64,000 nt of DNA from UBA8437 sp964646205 (lineage in GTDB: Bacteria > Planctomycetota > Planctomycetia > Planctomycetales > Planctomycetaceae). The notes below the pieces were generated by a model. It was not told where the DNA came from and ran no database searches. It saw only the letters and a list, made by a program, of their open reading frames with translations. A program made the position numbers and the translations under genes. The stretch lies in assembly GCA_964646205.1 (NCBI GenBank), contig CAZYAZ010000024.1, positions 4,962-68,961 on the forward strand, read 5' to 3'. Shown piece after piece: positions 61,405 to 64,000 of this stretch. The stretch's first letter is position 1; each line of letters opens with the position of its first letter.

Positions 61405-62609
61405 GCGGTCACGCGCCAGTCCCGACGTGACACCTCCACACGCCGTAACGAAGCCCGATCGATCGTGACCCCCAAGCCCGGACCCGGCAGCGCCGCCGCA
61501 TAACCTCCCCGCCCGAATGTGAGATCCTCGACCGTCAACCGCTCCGACACAAGGTAACGGTCAAAACTCCCTTCGAGGTAACGGATGCCGCCGACGGATG
61601 TGGCGAAATGGCGCCCTGCCGCCGAAAGAATCCCCGTTTCCCCCACCTGGCATCCCAGCTGGTATCCGAGCCCCGACTGAAAAGCCGCAGACGCAATCTC
61701 CAGCGAATTCAAAAACCCACCGCACTTCGAGAGGCGAATATTAAACAGATCACAGGTGCCCAATTCTATGGCCCGTCGGGCATCACTCAAACTGCACAAA
61801 GACTCGTCCAGCATGATGGGAACGTCGAGCTCCTGGCGAACTGCCGCCAACCCGGACACCTCGGCGTGCGGGACAGGCTGTTCCAGCGATGACACACCGA
61901 ACGACAGCAGCGGGGCCATTTTCTGAACAACCTCCTCGCAACTCCACGCCTCGTTCGCATCAAGCCTGAGATCAACACCAGGGCCGACAGTCCGCCTGAC
62001 CAGCGACAGCAGACTGTGGTCATCAACGTCAGCAACTCCAACCTTGACCTTGGCCTGGTGAAAACCAAACATCCGCAACAACCACCCGCGAACCCGGATC
62101 TTCCACCGGCTTGTCGGAGTGAAAGCCAGGCTGTAGCGAGCACGCTCCGAAGCAGCACGAATCCCCATTGCCGGGGCAAACAATTCCGTGATCCGTGAAA
62201 AGGAAACATCGGCCCACCGAGTGGCCGCGTCCAGGATGGCCAGTTCCAGAGCACAACGCACCGAATGACCAAAACAATCCCTGTTTCCCGACACCGCAGA
62301 CAAACCGCAAGACTCAGGAGCACTCAATTCCAAATCGCGGCACGCCTTCATGACGCTTTCCAGGTCGTGAAAAGGTTCTCCAAGTTGTGCCACAAGGTCG
62401 GTGGCTTCGAGTTGTGCAAGAGCCGTTTCAATTGTTTCACCGGTGACATACTCGCGTGGGAGCCCTTCGCCCCAGCCCTCACTTCCGTCTTCCAGTCGGC
62501 AACGAATGACGATCGAGTCGGTCGCCGTCCGTGTATGAGAAGCGTGCCGGACGGTCGTCTTCAGCGGAATCAGAACATGCCAGGCTGTCAGGTCGCTAAT
62601 CCGCATCAC
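61401..62609 (-). CDS. Enolase-superfamily enzyme (muconate cycloisomerase/dipeptide epimerase type)
   Basis: The 402-residue protein has the mandelate racemase/muconate lactonising N-terminal capping domain and a barrel with the KVKVGVAD (K-x-K) motif, LRLDANEAW (metal Asp), LEQPVPH (metal Glu), MLDESLCS (metal Asp) and FNIRLSKCGG (Lys on the next strand). All five key residues are present, placing it in the MLE subgroup with o-succinylbenzoate synthases and dipeptide epimerases. Genome context does not decide the substrate: the following genes encode a HAD hydrolase and lipid kinase. It is the first gene of the six-gene minus-strand run. Confidence 0.85.
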   Translation of the reverse strand: MMRISDLTAWHVLIPLKTTVRHASHTRTATDSIVIRCRLEDGSEGWGEGLPREYVTGETIETALAQLEATDLVAQLGEPFHDLESVMKACRDLELSAPESCGLSAVSGNRDCFGHSVRCALELAILDAATRWADVSFSRITELFAPAMGIRAASERARYSLAFTPTSRWKIRVRGWLLRMFGFHQAKVKVGVADVDDHSLLSLVRRTVGPGVDLRLDANEAWSCEEVVQKMAPLLSFGVSSLEQPVPHAEVSGLAAVRQELDVPIMLDESLCSLSDARRAIELGTCDLFNIRLSKCGGFLNSLEIASAAFQSGLGYQLGCQVGETGILSAAGRHFATSVGGIRYLEGSFDRYLVSERLTVEDLTFGRGGYAAALPGPGLGVTIDRASLRRVEVSRRDWRVTA

Positions 62610-62791
62610 ACTGCACCATTTCGTCGAGTTCCCGCCTTCCTCCGAAAGACTTTCGGAGCCGGATCTCCACGTAGTTTAGCACTCCAACCGATCCACCTCG
62701 ACCACCATTTGCCAGTGACAACGGCCGGCGCTTCGTGTTATCACCCGTCAGCAACTCGTCACCCCGTCCCTCTTCGCGCAGGCTCCACTGC

Positions 62792-63904
62792 ATGGCTGTC
62801 CCGGTGTCGCAAATGTGGGCCGTTGCACGTTACGTGATCGGCCAACGCCTGAAACGAAGACGCAGGTTCCCCCTCGTCCTGATGCTTGAGCCTCTCTTTC
62901 GGTGCAACCTGGCCTGTGCCGGATGTGGCAAGATCCAACACCCGACCAGCGTGCTTCGACAACACCTCTCGCCAAAGCAATGTTTCGACGCGGTCGACGA
63001 ATGCGGCGCACCGATCGTATCGATCCCAGGCGGAGAACCACTGCTCCACCCAGAGATTGTCGAAATCGTCGAAGGCCTCGTTGACCGCGGAAAGTACGTC
63101 TACCTCTGTACCAATGCCCTGTTACTCGAAGACGCTCTGCCCCGGTTTCGGGCCTCAAAACATCTCACATTCTCCGTCCACCTCGACGGCCCCGCCGAAG
63201 AACACGATGCTGCCGTATGTCGAGACGGCGTCTATGCAATCGCCGAGCAGGCGATTGCGGCGGCGATCGAATCTGGATTTCGCGTGACGACCAATACCAC
63301 AGTGTTCAACACGGCCGACGCGGGCCCGATCCGTGAGTTTTTCGACCGCCTGATGGAATTGGGTGTCGAAGGGATGATGATCTCGCCCGGGTATCCCTAC
63401 CAGAAGGCTCCAGGCCAGGATCTTTTCCTACACCGCCAACAGACCGTTTCGTTATTCCGCCGGTTATTAAACAACCGGCCCCGGCGTTGGCGTTTCAACC
63501 AGTCACCCTTGTTTCTCGAATTCCTGCAAGGGAGGTGGAACCTGCCCTGTACACCATGGGGGAACCCAACCTTCAATCTGCACGGCTGGCAGAAGCCCTG
63601 TTACCTACTCGACGAAGGCTCGGTTGATTCCTTTGACCAACTGATGCAGACCACTGACTGGAATTCCTATGGCCCCCAAAGCGGAAACTCCGCCTGCACC
63701 GACTGCATGGTTCACAGCGGTTTTGAACCTACCGCCGTCAACCAGACATTCGCTTCGTGGAAGGGCTTCTGGATGACAGCACGAACAACCCTGTTGGGAC
63801 CCCCGCGACGCGAGCCCACGCCCACGGAACCCGGCCACCAGTTGCTTCAGATCGAACTCCCACCGGTTCCGGCCGACGAATCCTCGATCCGGCGAACGGC
63901 TTGA
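62792..63904 (+). CDS. hpnH: HpnH-type radical SAM protein
   Basis: From the ATG at 62792 the product has 370 residues. RCNLACAGCGKIQHP holds the CxxxCxxC 4Fe-4S motif (Cys38, Cys42, Cys45), after MLEPLF, followed by SIPGGEPLLHPEI and KYVYLCTNALLL, with YQKAPGQDLFLHR, WGNPTFNLHGWQKPCYLLDE and SACTDCMVHSGFE further on. This order is that of HpnH, which joins a 5'-deoxyadenosyl group to diploptene to start side chains of extended hopanoids. No squalene cyclase gene is in the window, so the call rests on motif similarity. A GTG or ATG upstream at 62735 is less likely. Confidence 0.85.
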   Translation: MAVPVSQMWAVARYVIGQRLKRRRRFPLVLMLEPLFRCNLACAGCGKIQHPTSVLRQHLSPKQCFDAVDECGAPIVSIPGGEPLLHPEIVEIVEGLVDRGKYVYLCTNALLLEDALPRFRASKHLTFSVHLDGPAEEHDAAVCRDGVYAIAEQAIAAAIESGFRVTTNTTVFNTADAGPIREFFDRLMELGVEGMMISPGYPYQKAPGQDLFLHRQQTVSLFRRLLNNRPRRWRFNQSPLFLEFLQGRWNLPCTPWGNPTFNLHGWQKPCYLLDEGSVDSFDQLMQTTDWNSYGPQSGNSACTDCMVHSGFEPTAVNQTFASWKGFWMTARTTLLGPPRREPTPTEPGHQLLQIELPPVPADESSIRRTA

Positions 63905-63906
63905 CG

Positions 63907-64000
63907 ATGAACACCATCACCGACCAGATCGCCAACAACCTTGCTCGGGTTCACGACGTCATCTCGAGCGCATCTTCTCGCAGCGGACGATCTGCAGACG
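63907..64000 (+). CDS. YggS-like PLP-binding protein, N-terminus only
   Basis: An ATG at 63907, two bases after the radical SAM stop, opens a frame to the right edge that reads MNTITDQIANNLARVHDVIS, then SSASSRSGRSAD. The pattern of an N-terminal helix NLARVHDVI and a following Ser/Arg-rich turn matches the YggS/PLPBP family of PLP homeostasis proteins. Only 31 codons are visible, so the call is tentative. Tight spacing suggests a shared transcript with hpnH. Confidence 0.5.
   Translation, partial: MNTITDQIANNLARVHDVISSASSRSGRSAD

Overview
The window looks like chromosomal DNA of a member of the Planctomycetota. The marker is three copies of the planctomycete gene pair encoding a DUF1549/DUF1553 protein (one with an N-terminal cytochrome-type CxxCH domain) followed by a Tat-signal DUF1501 protein. 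Supporting signs are high GC content, DUF1080 and PQQ-propeller/LamG giants, a pentapeptide-repeat TIR protein, stand-alone rpsD and adk, and Gram-negative envelope genes (kdsA, a hopanoid HpnH-type radical SAM enzyme). No tRNA, rRNA, insertion sequence, prophage or CRISPR array was recognised, and no gene-free stretch exceeds about 250 bases.

Layout. Positions 1-6706 (minus strand) hold a polyamine/membrane cluster, read from right to left: S-adenosylmethionine decarboxylase, a zinc-ribbon DUF4178 membrane protein, a 52-residue glycine-rich membrane peptide, a two-pass membrane protein of unknown function, DUF350, a membrane-embedded aminopropyltransferase and an FAD amine-oxidase-like protein that runs off the left edge. 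Positions 6880-18500 are mostly housekeeping: a shortened MscS channel, rpsD, adk, mutS, prs, a plus-strand operon serC / nucleoside phosphorylase-like / creatininase-like / DUF1080 / SDR reductase, and homoserine dehydrogenase. Positions 18680-25900 hold the first DUF1553-DUF1501 pair, an exported sugar isomerase-like protein, an M20 peptidase and a membrane C39-like peptidase. At 25970-31440 lie a trypsin/transglutaminase fusion and, converging on it, a two-gene operon of a pentapeptide-TIR protein and an AAA ATPase. Positions 31580-41550 hold two more DUF1553-DUF1501 pairs and an exported sialidase-like protein.

Positions 41690-51830 contain a small membrane protein, a TPR-methyltransferase, a GT2 glycosyltransferase, a 1162-residue LamG/PQQ protein, csrA, a LOG-family protein, an exported cupin-like protein, a class III CoA-transferase and a GNAT acetyltransferase. 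Positions 52050-55950 encode two tandem paralogous membrane-anchored von Willebrand A proteins. On the minus strand at 55940-62610 six tightly packed genes form an apparent operon (enolase-superfamily enzyme, HAD hydrolase, diacylglycerol-kinase-like enzyme, KdsA, a lipoprotein with a degenerate transglutaminase core, a bile-acid-symporter-like carrier). The right end has the HpnH-type radical SAM gene and the start of a YggS-like gene.

The two most interesting units are the polyamine/membrane cluster (1-6706) and the TIR + AAA ATPase pair (28248-31441). All functional calls rest on reading motifs by eye; no database search was run.
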